The position numbers and the translations under genes were made by a program. Below are positions 35,328 through 44,930 of a stretch of DNA of 64,000 bases, piece by piece. The number at the start of each line of letters is the position of its first letter. Positions within the stretch are counted from its first letter, which is position 1. The notes below the pieces were generated by a model, which saw nothing but the letters and a program-made list of their open reading frames with translations, was not told the origin of the DNA and made no database searches. Origin of the DNA: Spirosoma utsteinense (GTDB lineage Bacteria > Bacteroidota > Bacteroidia > Cytophagales > Spirosomataceae); contig NZ_VFIA01000022.1 of NCBI RefSeq assembly GCF_014282275.1, forward strand, positions 49,600 through 113,599, given 5' to 3'.

Positions 35328-35415
35328 ACGAACAAGTTAAGTAAGTGGTAAGATACGGGCTATTTCCTGTGATCAGGTAGTTTATCGGGCCATCAAAGGC
35401 ATACAGTTTGCTTAT

Positions 35416-35453
35416 AAAAAAGGCCCTGTAGTTTTTGACGTCTACAGGGCCTT
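35416..35453 (-). terminator. intrinsic terminator of the outer-membrane receptor gene
   Basis: A 12-bp perfect stem (35420-35431 with 35442-35453), a 10-nt loop and, on the minus strand, a U-run (complement of 35416-35421). It lies 15 bp downstream of the receptor stop codon. Confidence 0.85.
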
Positions 35454-35468
35454 CTGGTATCATAGAAC

Positions 35469-38129
35469 TTATTGACGTGGGCGGCCGCCCCCACCGCCGG
35501 TTGCCGGAGCGGCCTGCTGTGGCGCATCGTTACCTCCACCGTCGCCACCTTTCACGTCATCGTTGTTGATCGATCTCCGGCGTTTCTGGGGAGCATCGAA
35601 ACTCATTTTGCCAATTTTGTAGCTGAACGTCAGGCGAACCCCGGCATTATAGAAGCTCGTCGTTGTATTCTGGCTTAGGATAGGCGAGCGCAGTTCAGAC
35701 GTCATCACGAATGGGTGGTTGAGGAAGTTTTCTACTGCCAGTCCAATACTTGCTTTTTTATCCTTGAATTCCTTCCGGACGCCAACGTTGTAGAAATACA
35801 TGCTGCTCTGGTACCCTTGCAGTTGTACCTGCCGACCGCGTGCTCCGCCGAATACCTGCACGCCCCAGCCATTTTTCAACGTCAGGCTGCTCATCAACCG
35901 CCCCGATACGACCCAGCCTGAGTTGGAAGCCGAATAAATGGGATTTGCATTGTTGTTGGTCAGGCTGACGTGGTAGATATCGATACCGCCCCCGATCTGC
36001 CATTTGGAAAAGAGCGTACCGTTCCCGAACAGGTTAAGACCAACAGCATCCTGCCGACCCACGTTCAGGTAATTGGTGCGGATAACCTGCTGAAATACCG
36101 GGTTGACGATATCACCGAACGACTGTGTGGCGGTATCCCGAACGGCGGTGATCTCGTTCGCCGTACGACGGGCAAACAGCGACGCGTTCAGGTATAGTCC
36201 TTTAATGTTGGCGCTGGTGCTGAACTCAAGGTTGTCGGTCAGTTCGGGCGACAGATAAGGGTTACCGACCGTGATGTTGGTTGGGTTGGACGCGTTGACG
36301 TTCGGGTTCAGAAACTGAATACCCGGCCGTTGAATCCGGCGGTTATAGGCCAGTTTAATGATCCGGCCGCTTCCCAGGTTCTTCGAGATATTGATGCTTG
36401 GTACGAGGTTGCCGTAGTTGGGTATGGCATTCGTACCGGCTTCATTGGTCTGGCCCGTCGACTCATCGCTGAACCGGGCGTTTATGAACGTGTATTCATA
36501 CCGGGCACCAGCTTTGATCGTGAATTTACTTTTAGTCGTCAGCGTGTAGGACAGGTACGAAGCGGCAATGTTCTGATCGTAAAACAGCGTGTTACCGGGG
36601 CGGGTATCATCCTCGATGTAGGGTGAGTTGGCCCCATCGGCCTGAAAGTAAGCGAATTCGCTGTTTACCTGCCGGAAAATACCTTTGGCACCAAATTCCA
36701 GGAGTTGGTTGGTCTTGATCGGTGTCTGGTAGTCTACTTGCAATGTCGACTCCTGGTTATAGCTCTGGTTCTCGTTTCGCTGCCGGGAAGTAATGGTCTC
36801 GAAATCGGCTCCGCTCAGGATGTCGGCTACGAAGTTGTTTGTGCGGTTGTTGCGGCTATACAGGGCCAGAACGCTCAGTTCCTGCTGGGGTTTGTAGGTT
36901 CGGGTGTAGGTTATATTGCCGTCGACCGTACCCGACAAGTCTTTGGTCTCTACGTTCCGGTCGTTATATATCGGGAAAAAACCGTTGGGCAGAAACGTCT
37001 GTGTCAGCAGGTTATTCTGATTCGTTACTCCGTTGCGGGCACCATACCGGAGGCTGGCTGTAAGGGAGGTGTTTTTGTCGATATCGTAATCCCAGCCCAG
37101 TTGGTAGTTGCCAAACAGGCGCTGGTTGAGGGTAGATGCGGTTTGCAGCGTTCTGATATTGCCGTTGGGCGAGGCTGTCGTCTGATCGTTCGAGAAGGCA
37201 CCCCGCACGTTGTACTCCGCCCGGCCGAAACCACTGAGCGAGAACCCCATTTTTCCGGTGCGGTAGTTGCCGTTAAGCCCCAGGTTACTGCCCCGGTTGC
37301 CAACCCCCCCGTTTACGTCGAGCGTGGCACCCTGTAGGGTCGTTTTCTTGGTTACGATATTGATGATACCCGCCGACCCTTCTGCATCATATTTGGCCGA
37401 TGGAGACGTAATCACTTCAACGGTCTTGATCATGTCGGCCGGAATCTGTTTCAGGGCATCGGCTACACTGCTGGCGACAATGGTAGACGGTTTGTTGTTG
37501 ATCAGTACCCGTACGTTGCTGCTGCCCCGCAGACTGACGTTTCCGTCCAGATCAACCGACAGCATCGGTACTTTACGGAGAATGTCACCCGCGTCGCCCC
37601 CTTTGGCGGTAATGTCTTTATCGGCATTGTAAACCAGCCGATCTACTTTCTCCTCGATCATTGCGGCCTGACCAACGACGTTGACTTCACTCAGCGTCCG
37701 GATGTCGGCAGCCAGCTTTACAGAACCCAAGTTAAGGTCTGTGCCGCGATCGACTGTAATCAGGTCTGTCCGTTTGTCCCGGTATCCGATAAATGAATAC
37801 TGAAGCCGGTATTTGCCGGCCGCCAGCTTGTTGAGTACGAATTTGCCTTTATCGTCGGACGTTGCTCCATCGATAGGTTTGTTGGTTTCGGCGCTGATCA
37901 GGGCAACGGTGGCAAACTCAACGGGTTTGCCGGAGGTGGAATCGATCAGCACACCACTGATCTTACCATTGCCACGAGGCAGCGGGTCGGATTCCGGCAT
38001 GGTTGCCGTTGCCGGGTTAGCCCGTTGCGGCCGTTCGCCTGTACCACTGCCCGGAGGCCCACCACCCGGAAACTGTGCGAAGGATGTGGTGGCGCTAACG
38101 ATGAGCAGGGAAAGTAGCAGGGTTTTCAT
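35469..38129 (-). CDS. TonB-dependent-receptor-like outer membrane protein (OMP_b-brl_3 family)
   Basis: About 886 residues from the ATG at 38129, which gives a signal peptide cleaved after SFAQ. Order of domains: a G/P-rich linker, a carboxypeptidase-regulatory-like domain (ISGVLIDSTSGKPVEFATVALI), a TonB plug (VDRLVYNADKDITAKGGDAGDILRKV is split here by residues typical of the family), and a large C-terminal barrel. The tail is a G/Q/P-rich low-complexity segment. It has no SusD partner, which fits the receptor-like outer membrane family rather than SusC. Substrate unknown. Its terminator is at 35416-35453. Confidence 0.85.
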   Translation of the reverse strand: MKTLLLSLLIVSATTSFAQFPGGGPPGSGTGERPQRANPATATMPESDPLPRGNGKISGVLIDSTSGKPVEFATVALISAETNKPIDGATSDDKGKFVLNKLAAGKYRLQYSFIGYRDKRTDLITVDRGTDLNLGSVKLAADIRTLSEVNVVGQAAMIEEKVDRLVYNADKDITAKGGDAGDILRKVPMLSVDLDGNVSLRGSSNVRVLINNKPSTIVASSVADALKQIPADMIKTVEVITSPSAKYDAEGSAGIINIVTKKTTLQGATLDVNGGVGNRGSNLGLNGNYRTGKMGFSLSGFGRAEYNVRGAFSNDQTTASPNGNIRTLQTASTLNQRLFGNYQLGWDYDIDKNTSLTASLRYGARNGVTNQNNLLTQTFLPNGFFPIYNDRNVETKDLSGTVDGNITYTRTYKPQQELSVLALYSRNNRTNNFVADILSGADFETITSRQRNENQSYNQESTLQVDYQTPIKTNQLLEFGAKGIFRQVNSEFAYFQADGANSPYIEDDTRPGNTLFYDQNIAASYLSYTLTTKSKFTIKAGARYEYTFINARFSDESTGQTNEAGTNAIPNYGNLVPSINISKNLGSGRIIKLAYNRRIQRPGIQFLNPNVNASNPTNITVGNPYLSPELTDNLEFSTSANIKGLYLNASLFARRTANEITAVRDTATQSFGDIVNPVFQQVIRTNYLNVGRQDAVGLNLFGNGTLFSKWQIGGGIDIYHVSLTNNNANPIYSASNSGWVVSGRLMSSLTLKNGWGVQVFGGARGRQVQLQGYQSSMYFYNVGVRKEFKDKKASIGLAVENFLNHPFVMTSELRSPILSQNTTTSFYNAGVRLTFSYKIGKMSFDAPQKRRRSINNDDVKGGDGGGNDAPQQAAPATGGGGGRPRQ

Positions 38130-38299
38130 GACAGTCGGTTGTGTGCTTTCAGATTGATGAGTCAAAGGTGCAACCGGGTACCTGTGCGGGGAAACCAATC
38201 TGGCCGAATGCCGTTTTTTTTGTGCCGAAAGGGAAAATAAGGGTGACGAAGAGGTTGCTGAAAAACGGGTTTGACGGGGTAGCCAACCCCGCCGGGAGG

Positions 38300-40495
38300 T
38301 TATGAGTTCTCCGTCATTAGTTCGTTCAGTATTTTCTGGGCGGCAATAGAGATCACGGTGCCCGGGCCAAAAATACCTTTTACCCCGGCATCGTACAGGT
38401 ATTGATAATCACCCGCCGGGATAACGCCCCCGGCAATGACCATGATGTCGTCGCGGCCAATTTTGCGGAGTTCGTCGATTAGTTGGGGTACCAGGGTTTT
38501 ATGGCCGGCGGCCAGGCTCGAAACCCCAACGATGTGTACGTCGTTCTCAGCCGCCTGGCGGGCAACCTCATCGGGCGTTTGAAACAGTGGCCCCATATCA
38601 ACGTCGAAGCCCAGATCGGCAAAACTGGTAGCAATGACTTTAGCGCCCCGATCATGGCCATCCTGGCCCATCTTGGCCACCAGAATACGCGGTCGACGCC
38701 CATCGAGTTCGGCGAAACGGTCACTCATCTCCCGGGCTATCCGGAAGTTTTCATCGTCGGAAACTTCGGCGGAATAAATTCCCGATACCGCCCGAATCGT
38801 GGCCTTATGGCGGCCAAATGCTTTTTCCATAGCGTCTGATATTTCGCCGAGGGTGGCCCGGTGCCGGGCCGCTTCAACGGCGAGGGCCAGTAGGTTGGTG
38901 CTTTCGTTCGAAGAAGAACCGCTGGTTGTATTCCCGATTTCTTTAGTGGCGGGGGAGGAAGGCAAGGTTAGACACGCCTGCGTGATCGCGTCCAGTGCCT
39001 GCGCTACGCTGGCCTGATTGCGTTCGGCCTTAACGGTTCTCAGGCGGTTCACCTGCGACTCCCGAACGGCCTGGTTGTCGATATCGAGCAGGTCGATAAT
39101 CGTTTCGAACTCGGGTTTGTATCGGTTCACGCCCACGATGATGTCTTTGCCGCCATCGATGCGGGCCTGTTTGCGGGCCGCTGCTTCTTCGATACGAAGT
39201 TTGGGTAAGCCGGTTTCTATGGCTTTGGTCATACCACCCAGCTGCTCTACCTCTTCGATGAGCGTCCACGCCTTTTCGGCCAGCTCTTTCGTCAGGGACT
39301 CAATATAGTAAGAGCCGCCCCAGGGGTCGACAGCGCGGGTAATATCGGTTTCGTGCTGGAGATACAACTGGGTATTACGGGCAATACGGGCCGAAAAGTC
39401 GGTTGGCAGGGCAATGGCTTCATCCAGCGAATTGGTGTGCAGGCTCTGCGTACCGCCCAGCACGGCTGCCATAGCCTCGATGGTTGTGCGGGTAACGTTA
39501 TTGAAGGGGTCCTGTTCCGTCAGGCTGTATCCCGATGTCTGGCAGTGGGTCCGTAACGCCAGCGACTTCGGGTTCCCGGGTTCAAATTGCTGCACGATTC
39601 TGGCCCACAGCAACCGCCCGGCCCGCAGCTTGGCAATCTCCATAAAGTGATTCATGCCGATACCCCAGAAAAACGATAAGCGGGGTGCAAAATCATCGAT
39701 GCCCATACCTGCCCGCAGACCCGTCCGAATATATTCGAGCCCATCGGCCAGCGTGTAGGCCAGTTCGAGATGGGCCGGCGCGCCCGCTTCGTGCATGTGA
39801 TAGCCGCTGATGCTGATGGAGTTGAACTTGGGCATGTGCCGCGCCGTATAGGCAAAGATGTCGCCTACGATACGCATCGATGGTTCCGGCGGGTAGATGT
39901 AGGTGTTGCGCACCATGAACTCCTTCAGGATATCGTTCTGGATAGTGCCCGACAATTTTTCCGCTGAAACGCCCTGCTCTTCGGCCGCTACGACAAAGAA
40001 GGCCATAATTGGCAGCACGGCTCCGTTCATGGTCATCGATACCGACATCTGGTCGAGGGGGATCTGGTCGAAGAGGATCTTCATGTCTTCGACCGTGTCG
40101 ATAGCCACCCCCGCTTTCCCCACGTCGCCTACCACGCGCGGGTGGTCGGAGTCGTAGCCCCGGTGGGTGGCCAGATCGAACGCAACCGATAACCCTTTCT
40201 GTCCGGCTGCGAGATTACGCCGGTAGAAGGCATTGGAGGCTTCAGCCGTTGAGAACCCGGCGTATTGACGGATGGTCCATGGCTGACGAACGTACATGCT
40301 GGCATAGGGGCCCCGTACATAAGGCGGTATGCCTGCCCCGTACGACAGGTGGTTTGCATCGGCTATGTCGGCTACCGTAAAGCGGGGTTTCAGCTTTATC
40401 CCTTCCGACGTTGTATAGGGCTTACTGACGCTTTCAACGATGGGGCTACTATCCGTTTTCTGGAAAGGTGCCAAGGGTTTGAATGTTGGTTTCAT
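38300..40495 (-). CDS. mutB: methylmalonyl-CoA mutase, large subunit
   Basis: The 731-residue adenosylcobalamin enzyme interconverts succinyl-CoA and methylmalonyl-CoA. The N-terminal TIM barrel shows the substrate-binding region [20 protein letters not shown] and the C-terminal B12 domain has D612-x-H614-x-x-G617 (lower axial histidine H614). Full length for the alpha subunit. It follows the small-subunit gene by 187 bp on the same strand, and the two should form a heterodimer. The gap 40496-40682 holds nothing recognisable. Confidence 0.97.
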   Translation of the reverse strand: MKPTFKPLAPFQKTDSSPIVESVSKPYTTSEGIKLKPRFTVADIADANHLSYGAGIPPYVRGPYASMYVRQPWTIRQYAGFSTAEASNAFYRRNLAAGQKGLSVAFDLATHRGYDSDHPRVVGDVGKAGVAIDTVEDMKILFDQIPLDQMSVSMTMNGAVLPIMAFFVVAAEEQGVSAEKLSGTIQNDILKEFMVRNTYIYPPEPSMRIVGDIFAYTARHMPKFNSISISGYHMHEAGAPAHLELAYTLADGLEYIRTGLRAGMGIDDFAPRLSFFWGIGMNHFMEIAKLRAGRLLWARIVQQFEPGNPKSLALRTHCQTSGYSLTEQDPFNNVTRTTIEAMAAVLGGTQSLHTNSLDEAIALPTDFSARIARNTQLYLQHETDITRAVDPWGGSYYIESLTKELAEKAWTLIEEVEQLGGMTKAIETGLPKLRIEEAAARKQARIDGGKDIIVGVNRYKPEFETIIDLLDIDNQAVRESQVNRLRTVKAERNQASVAQALDAITQACLTLPSSPATKEIGNTTSGSSSNESTNLLALAVEAARHRATLGEISDAMEKAFGRHKATIRAVSGIYSAEVSDDENFRIAREMSDRFAELDGRRPRILVAKMGQDGHDRGAKVIATSFADLGFDVDMGPLFQTPDEVARQAAENDVHIVGVSSLAAGHKTLVPQLIDELRKIGRDDIMVIAGGVIPAGDYQYLYDAGVKGIFGPGTVISIAAQKILNELMTENS

Positions 40496-40682
40496 CGGAT
40501 AGGGACGGTGACGAAGTAGTTTTCCAGCTCGCTGATACGTTCAGCCTATGCTGCCTGTTGACTGGCTTCACGAGGTGAATCGCACGCTTCCCGGCAGCTG
40601 AACGAAGCGGATGAGTAGCTTTCTGATATCACTGGAACCTTTCGAGCCATCGTTTCATAAAAGGGTACACGGTTAAGTTACG

Positions 40683-42041
40683 TTATTCGAACTCTTCAGC
40701 CAAACGTCGGTCGGGTAATGGACCATTTGCTGGGCCTGGAGTTACAGGCGATTGCGCCGACGGTTCGTCATGCCGGAATTTTGTTACGCCCACCAGGACC
40801 CGGCCTTGTTTGACGGCTTCAACTTTGGTGCGGTACGACGAGTCGATTGCTGCGGTGATAAAGCCGGAGGCCAGCGCATTGGCGAAACCGCCCTGTTGCT
40901 CAACGTCCAGAAATAGCGTCCAGGCATTCTGAGTCAGTTGATGGGTCAGGGTTTCGATATAATAAGAACCCGCAGCCGGATCGGCCACTTTGTCGAAGTA
41001 GCTTTCTTCTTTCAGTAACACCGATATGTTGCGGGCAACCCGGTCCGAAAATTCACGATTGGCAGGGGTAGCCTGCTGCCCCAGAACGGCATCATATGGG
41101 CGTACGGTCAGCACATCGCACCCGCCAATGACAGCCGCCATGGCCTCGGTAGTTGCCCGGAGCAGGTTCGTGTAAGGCGTTGTAGCCGCGTCGTAAAAGG
41201 CTGAGGTCTGCGCATGAATAAAGAGTGGGTAGGCTCCTGATACCGGGTAGTGACCGGCGAACTGATCAACTAGTACCCGTAGTGCGCGGAGTTTGGCGAT
41301 CTCCATAAAATAACTCGTTCCGACCGATACCGACAGAATCGTTTTAGGAATGAGCTGGTCGATGGATAGTCCGGCGTCGGTCAGGGAGTCATACAGATCG
41401 GCCAGTTTTGCTAGCATAAAAGCCAGTTCCTGGGTAGCGGTTGCGCCAGCATTGTGAAATTCGTGGCTGCTGACACATACGGTCCGAAACAAGGGTGAAT
41501 CGGCTGTCAGCCGGGTGGTTTCGGCCACATCGGTACCTGAGTCGTTCAGTAATCCGCCTTTGAGTTGGTAGGGGGCCACCGTTTTCAGCGCTTCTACTAC
41601 CGAAAGAGCATCGGCTTCCGGGTAGAAAAATACCGGTGTATCGCTGAGTTTGATGCCGTTGAGCAGGCGGGACAGCTGTTGAATGGCTGCGTCACCCGGT
41701 TCGGGCCTGTCAGACAGGGTTACCACCAGCCCGTCGGCTCCTCGGGTCAGGGCGTCGCGAAGCATACGATTATCTGCCTGCGCATCGCTGCTTAAGGGAT
41801 AGGTGGGGGCATTGAGCCAGCCAGGGGTATGTTTCTGTACAGACTGGCCTGCTTCCGGCGATAACACGAATGGGCCTGTCTGTAGGTCCTCCGCCGTGTA
41901 GTACGGCTCAGCAACGAATCCTTCAGGGGTATTCCAGCGCAGGGTTTCAACGGCCAATGGATCTTTCAGCTCTTTCTGAACCTGAAGCATCCAGACCGAT
42001 TTGTCGGTGGGTGTGAAGTGAGTACTCAAAAGCGGATCCAT
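40683..42041 (-). CDS. mutA: methylmalonyl-CoA mutase, small subunit (no B12 domain)
   Basis: The 452-residue protein matches the barrel part of the non-catalytic beta subunit, with [17 protein letters not shown] and VADPAAGSYYIETLTHQLTQNAW. It stops after the barrel with a short proline-rich tail, so the degenerate C-terminal cobalamin-like domain of longer small subunits (about 600 residues) is absent. It pairs with the large subunit encoded downstream. The promoter at 42067-42098 precedes the ATG at 42041. Confidence 0.92.
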   Translation of the reverse strand: MDPLLSTHFTPTDKSVWMLQVQKELKDPLAVETLRWNTPEGFVAEPYYTAEDLQTGPFVLSPEAGQSVQKHTPGWLNAPTYPLSSDAQADNRMLRDALTRGADGLVVTLSDRPEPGDAAIQQLSRLLNGIKLSDTPVFFYPEADALSVVEALKTVAPYQLKGGLLNDSGTDVAETTRLTADSPLFRTVCVSSHEFHNAGATATQELAFMLAKLADLYDSLTDAGLSIDQLIPKTILSVSVGTSYFMEIAKLRALRVLVDQFAGHYPVSGAYPLFIHAQTSAFYDAATTPYTNLLRATTEAMAAVIGGCDVLTVRPYDAVLGQQATPANREFSDRVARNISVLLKEESYFDKVADPAAGSYYIETLTHQLTQNAWTLFLDVEQQGGFANALASGFITAAIDSSYRTKVEAVKQGRVLVGVTKFRHDEPSAQSPVTPGPANGPLPDRRLAEEFE

Positions 42042-42066
42042 CAGGCAACGGGTGATAATATACCGG

Positions 42067-42098
42067 TAAAAGTAGCGCTTTCTCTTTTCGGGGACAAA
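42067..42098 (-). promoter_or_regulatory. promoter of the methylmalonyl-CoA mutase genes
   Basis: On the minus strand TTTG (complement of 42095-42098) and TACTTTTA (complement of 42067-42074) are 20 bp apart, matching the Bacteroidota promoter except for the last base of the -7 element. It lies 25 bp upstream of the mutA ATG. Confidence 0.6.
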
Positions 42099-42357
42099 GC
42101 GGTCCTGTCGTTGTTTGTAAGCCTTTCGTTTTGCATTATTCGAAGGGATTACTTTGCTGCGTTGACGTTCTGCCCGAATGCCGTAATTTTAGCTTACTGA
42201 ACAGAGATAAAGGACAAGGACGCCCGGCGGTTCATGGCCTATGCAACGCGATCCAACCACCAGCCCAGCGCCCGGCCCGGCAGGAAAGCGGGTATCGAAC
42301 GAAGGTCTTGGTTGGGTTTCCCCGACCGGCCTGCGCGGTTGGGTCAGATAAATTAGC

Positions 42358-42365
42358 TACATTTG
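42358..42365 (+). promoter_or_regulatory. -7 promoter element for dnaA
   Basis: TACATTTG is an exact TAnnTTTG match, 24 bp before the GTG at 42390. The nearest upstream TTG (42339-42341) is 16 bp away, shorter than usual. Confidence 0.5.
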
Positions 42366-42389
42366 TCTCCCTTTTTTTGAGCGATTAAC

Positions 42390-43862
42390 GTGCCAGTCGC
42401 ACACACACCGTACTTAGTCAATAACCCCGTGAACGGAACGAATCCATCAGGAATGCAGCGTGAGGTAACAACGGTATGGAACCGTTGTCTGGCCGTAATC
42501 CGGGAAATCGTACCCGAACAGAGCTTCAACACCTGGTTCGAACCGATTGTGCCGATGCGGCTCAGTGGTCATGTGCTGACCATACAGGTGCCGAGTGAAT
42601 TTTTCTACGAATGGCTCGAAGAAAACTTCGTCCATGCGCTTCGCAAAGCCCTTGATACCGCCATTGGTCGCGATGGCCAACTCGAATACTCTATTATCGT
42701 CGACAAGGGCAACGAGCAGAACCGGCCCCTGACGGTCAATGTGCCGACTACAAAATCGACCCAGACCTCCAAACCCGACAACGTCAATCCCGATATTCTT
42801 AAAAGCCCTTTCCAGCTTAAAGACCTCGATTCACTCACGCTCGATTCATACCTGAACCCGAGCTATACGTTCGACAATTACGTAGAAGGCGACTGTAACC
42901 GGCTGGCCCGGTCGGCTGGTTATGCCGTAGCGGAGCGACCTGGTGTTACCTCCTTCAATCCACTAATGATTCATGGGGGCGTTGGGCTGGGGAAAACGCA
43001 TTTGGTGCAGGCCATCGGAAATTTCATCAAGAACAACAACCAGAACAAGTTTGTCCTGTACGTCACCTCGGAGAAGTTTACCAATCAGTTTCTGAACGCC
43101 ATCCGTACCGATGGCATCCGTGACTTCACGAGCTTTTACATGCAGGTCGATGTACTGGTGATCGACGACGTGCAGTTCCTGCAAAAGAAAGAGAAAACCC
43201 AGGAGATATTTTTCCATATCTTCAACCATCTCCACCAGTCGGGCAAGCAGATCATCATGACCTCCGACCGGGCACCAAGGGCATTGGATGGGTTGGAAGA
43301 CCGGCTGCTGTCGCGGTTCAAATGGGGTCTGTCGGCCGATTTGCAGACGCCTGACCTGGAAACGCGTATCGTTATCATCCAGAAAAAACTCCAGGCCGAA
43401 GGCGTTTATATCGAAGACGCGGTCATTGAATACCTGGCCCACAGTATCAATACGAACGTGCGCGAACTGGAAGGCGTGATCGTATCCCTGATGGCACAGG
43501 CATCGCTGAACCGGCGCGAAATAGACCTTGAACTAGCCAAACAAACGCTGCGAACCATCGTGGTCGACTCCGAGCGGGAAGTAACGATCGACTCGGTGCA
43601 GGAACTCGTAGCCGACCATTATAATGTGACGATTGCTGATTTAAAAGCCAAAAGCCGCAAACGTGAACTCGTCCACCCGCGTCAGGTGGCTATGTACCTG
43701 GCTAAAGAAAAAACGGATCTCTCTCTTAAGTCGATCGGTTATCATTTTGGGGGGCGCGACCATAGTACCGTTATTCACGCCATCCAGACGATCAGCGATC
43801 TGGCCGCCAAGCACCCGGAAACCCGCGATATTCTGGATAAGCTGAAGGCGCGGTTCAGGTAG
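42390..43862 (+). CDS. dnaA: chromosomal replication initiator protein DnaA
   Basis: Domain I (about 25-100, VWNRCLAVIREIVPEQSFNTWFEPI), a variable linker, the AAA+ domain with Walker A GGVGLGKT and Walker B VLVIDDVQF, and the C-terminal DNA-binding domain with the signature GGRDHSTVIHA. It binds DnaA boxes and opens the origin. The GTG at 42390 gives 490 residues; an ATG at 42453 starts closer to domain I and is a real alternative. Its neighbours are not dnaN or gyrB, as is common in Bacteroidota, so the origin may lie elsewhere. Confidence 0.97.
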   Translation: MPVAHTPYLVNNPVNGTNPSGMQREVTTVWNRCLAVIREIVPEQSFNTWFEPIVPMRLSGHVLTIQVPSEFFYEWLEENFVHALRKALDTAIGRDGQLEYSIIVDKGNEQNRPLTVNVPTTKSTQTSKPDNVNPDILKSPFQLKDLDSLTLDSYLNPSYTFDNYVEGDCNRLARSAGYAVAERPGVTSFNPLMIHGGVGLGKTHLVQAIGNFIKNNNQNKFVLYVTSEKFTNQFLNAIRTDGIRDFTSFYMQVDVLVIDDVQFLQKKEKTQEIFFHIFNHLHQSGKQIIMTSDRAPRALDGLEDRLLSRFKWGLSADLQTPDLETRIVIIQKKLQAEGVYIEDAVIEYLAHSINTNVRELEGVIVSLMAQASLNRREIDLELAKQTLRTIVVDSEREVTIDSVQELVADHYNVTIADLKAKSRKRELVHPRQVAMYLAKEKTDLSLKSIGYHFGGRDHSTVIHAIQTISDLAAKHPETRDILDKLKARFR

Positions 43863-43893
43863 GCAACGACTTTCATACTTTATTCTCCGTACT

Positions 43894-44871
43894 ATGTTAC
43901 GGTTACTCGCCAGAAGCGAAGTCGATACGGTCGCCTGGGATGCCTGTGTGGCGTCTTCCCGGCAGCCCATCATCTACGGCTATTCCTGGTACCTGGATGC
44001 TGTAACCTCTGGCCCGGCATGGCGGTGGGTAGGGTTGGCGCTGACTGACGAAACGGGTAGCTACCGGGCCGTAATGCCAATTCCGCTACGCCGGAAATGG
44101 GGCGTGTGGGTCGTTCATCAACCGCTCTTCTGTCCCTTTCTGGACGTGTTCTCATCTGACGAAACGCTCGATCCCGCCCCTTTCCACGAGGCTGCTCAGC
44201 AGCATTACGGCTATGGTTCGGTGTTGTGCCTGCAATCGCCCTTACGTTCACCGCCTGCCTTCGCTACTATCCGGCCACGGACAACGCACCTGCTTGATCT
44301 ATCTATGGGTTATGAGACACTGGCCCGTCGTTACAACCGCGACCGTAGACTGAACCTGCGTCGGGCAGAGGGCTATGGCTGGTCTGTAACAGATTCGACT
44401 GATCCGGAGCCGCTACTGGCTTTGTTTCGCGCCAATCACGCCAGCCGCATTGAGGGTGGTGTAGGAGCGTGGGCTTATGCTATCCTGCGCCAGCTGATTC
44501 TGGCTCTACAGGAGCGGGGGCTGGCAAGTATCCAGTATGCCTGGTTTGAAGACAGGGTGGAAGCGGGGGCTTTGTTCGTCACAGAAGGGAACCGTATCAT
44601 TTATCTGTTCAACGCAGCCACGGAGACAGGCCGCAAAGGCAATGCCCGTACTCTGCTGATCGACCGGCAGCTACGAGCCAATGCCGGGTGCCGGGTTGCC
44701 AACAGACCGCTACTGTTCGATTTCGAAAGCCCGCAAAAGAAATCGATCGTCAATTTTTACGCGAGTTTTGGGGCTACTGAATCGGAGTTTACGGAGGTGC
44801 GCTGGAATCGATTGCCGGTTGGAGTGAAAATAGGCCGACGGTTGCTAAACCTGATACGACGGGCCATTTAA
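43894..44871 (+). CDS. FemAB/GNAT-like acyltransferase
   Basis: The 325-residue soluble protein resembles the FemAB or BioF2-like branch of the GNAT fold: an N-terminal half with W/Y-rich strands (PIIYGYSWYLDAV, PIPLRRKWGVWVVHQPLFCP) and a C-terminal half with RRYNRDRRLNLRRAEG and FNAATETGRKGNARTLLID. Such proteins transfer amino acids or acyl groups to cell-wall or lipid precursors. Substrate unknown. It starts 31 bp after dnaA. Its last five codons lie inside a 29-bp inverted repeat that acts as terminator. Confidence 0.65.
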   Translation: MLRLLARSEVDTVAWDACVASSRQPIIYGYSWYLDAVTSGPAWRWVGLALTDETGSYRAVMPIPLRRKWGVWVVHQPLFCPFLDVFSSDETLDPAPFHEAAQQHYGYGSVLCLQSPLRSPPAFATIRPRTTHLLDLSMGYETLARRYNRDRRLNLRRAEGYGWSVTDSTDPEPLLALFRANHASRIEGGVGAWAYAILRQLILALQERGLASIQYAWFEDRVEAGALFVTEGNRIIYLFNAATETGRKGNARTLLIDRQLRANAGCRVANRPLLFDFESPQKKSIVNFYASFGATESEFTEVRWNRLPVGVKIGRRLLNLIRRAI

Positions 44872-44924
44872 CCAGTAAAGGCACCCGTCTGAACAGGTGC
44901 CTTTACTGGTTAAATGGCCCGTCG
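44857..44924. terminator. 29-bp perfect inverted repeat between convergent genes
   Basis: Arms 44857-44885 and 44896-44924 are exact reverse complements with a 10-nt loop. The left arm includes the last codons and stop (44869-44871) of the acyltransferase gene; the right arm ends 6 bp before the stop codon of the DUF3108 gene. It probably serves as a two-way transcription barrier, though it lacks a long T-tract. Confidence 0.7.
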
Positions 44925-44930
44925 CATCAG

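Larger units (their letters stand above)
42042..42389. other. 348-bp divergent regulatory region between mutA and dnaA
   Basis: It carries a leftward promoter for mutA (42067-42098) and a rightward -7 element for dnaA (42358-42365). I looked for DnaA boxes (TTATNCACA) and AT-rich 13-mers and saw none, so it does not look like the replication origin. Confidence 0.5.

Noticed and set aside
36705..37337. 210-codon frame antisense to the outer-membrane receptor gene
   Set aside because: Mirror of a conserved barrel gene; no start context or domain.
38274..38292. Hairpin after mutB as terminator
   Set aside because: Short stem and the following T-run is more than ten bases away, so it does not meet the usual form.
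42042..42389. Replication origin next to dnaA
   Set aside because: No DnaA-box cluster or AT-rich unwinding repeats were seen on either strand, and no dnaN neighbour.
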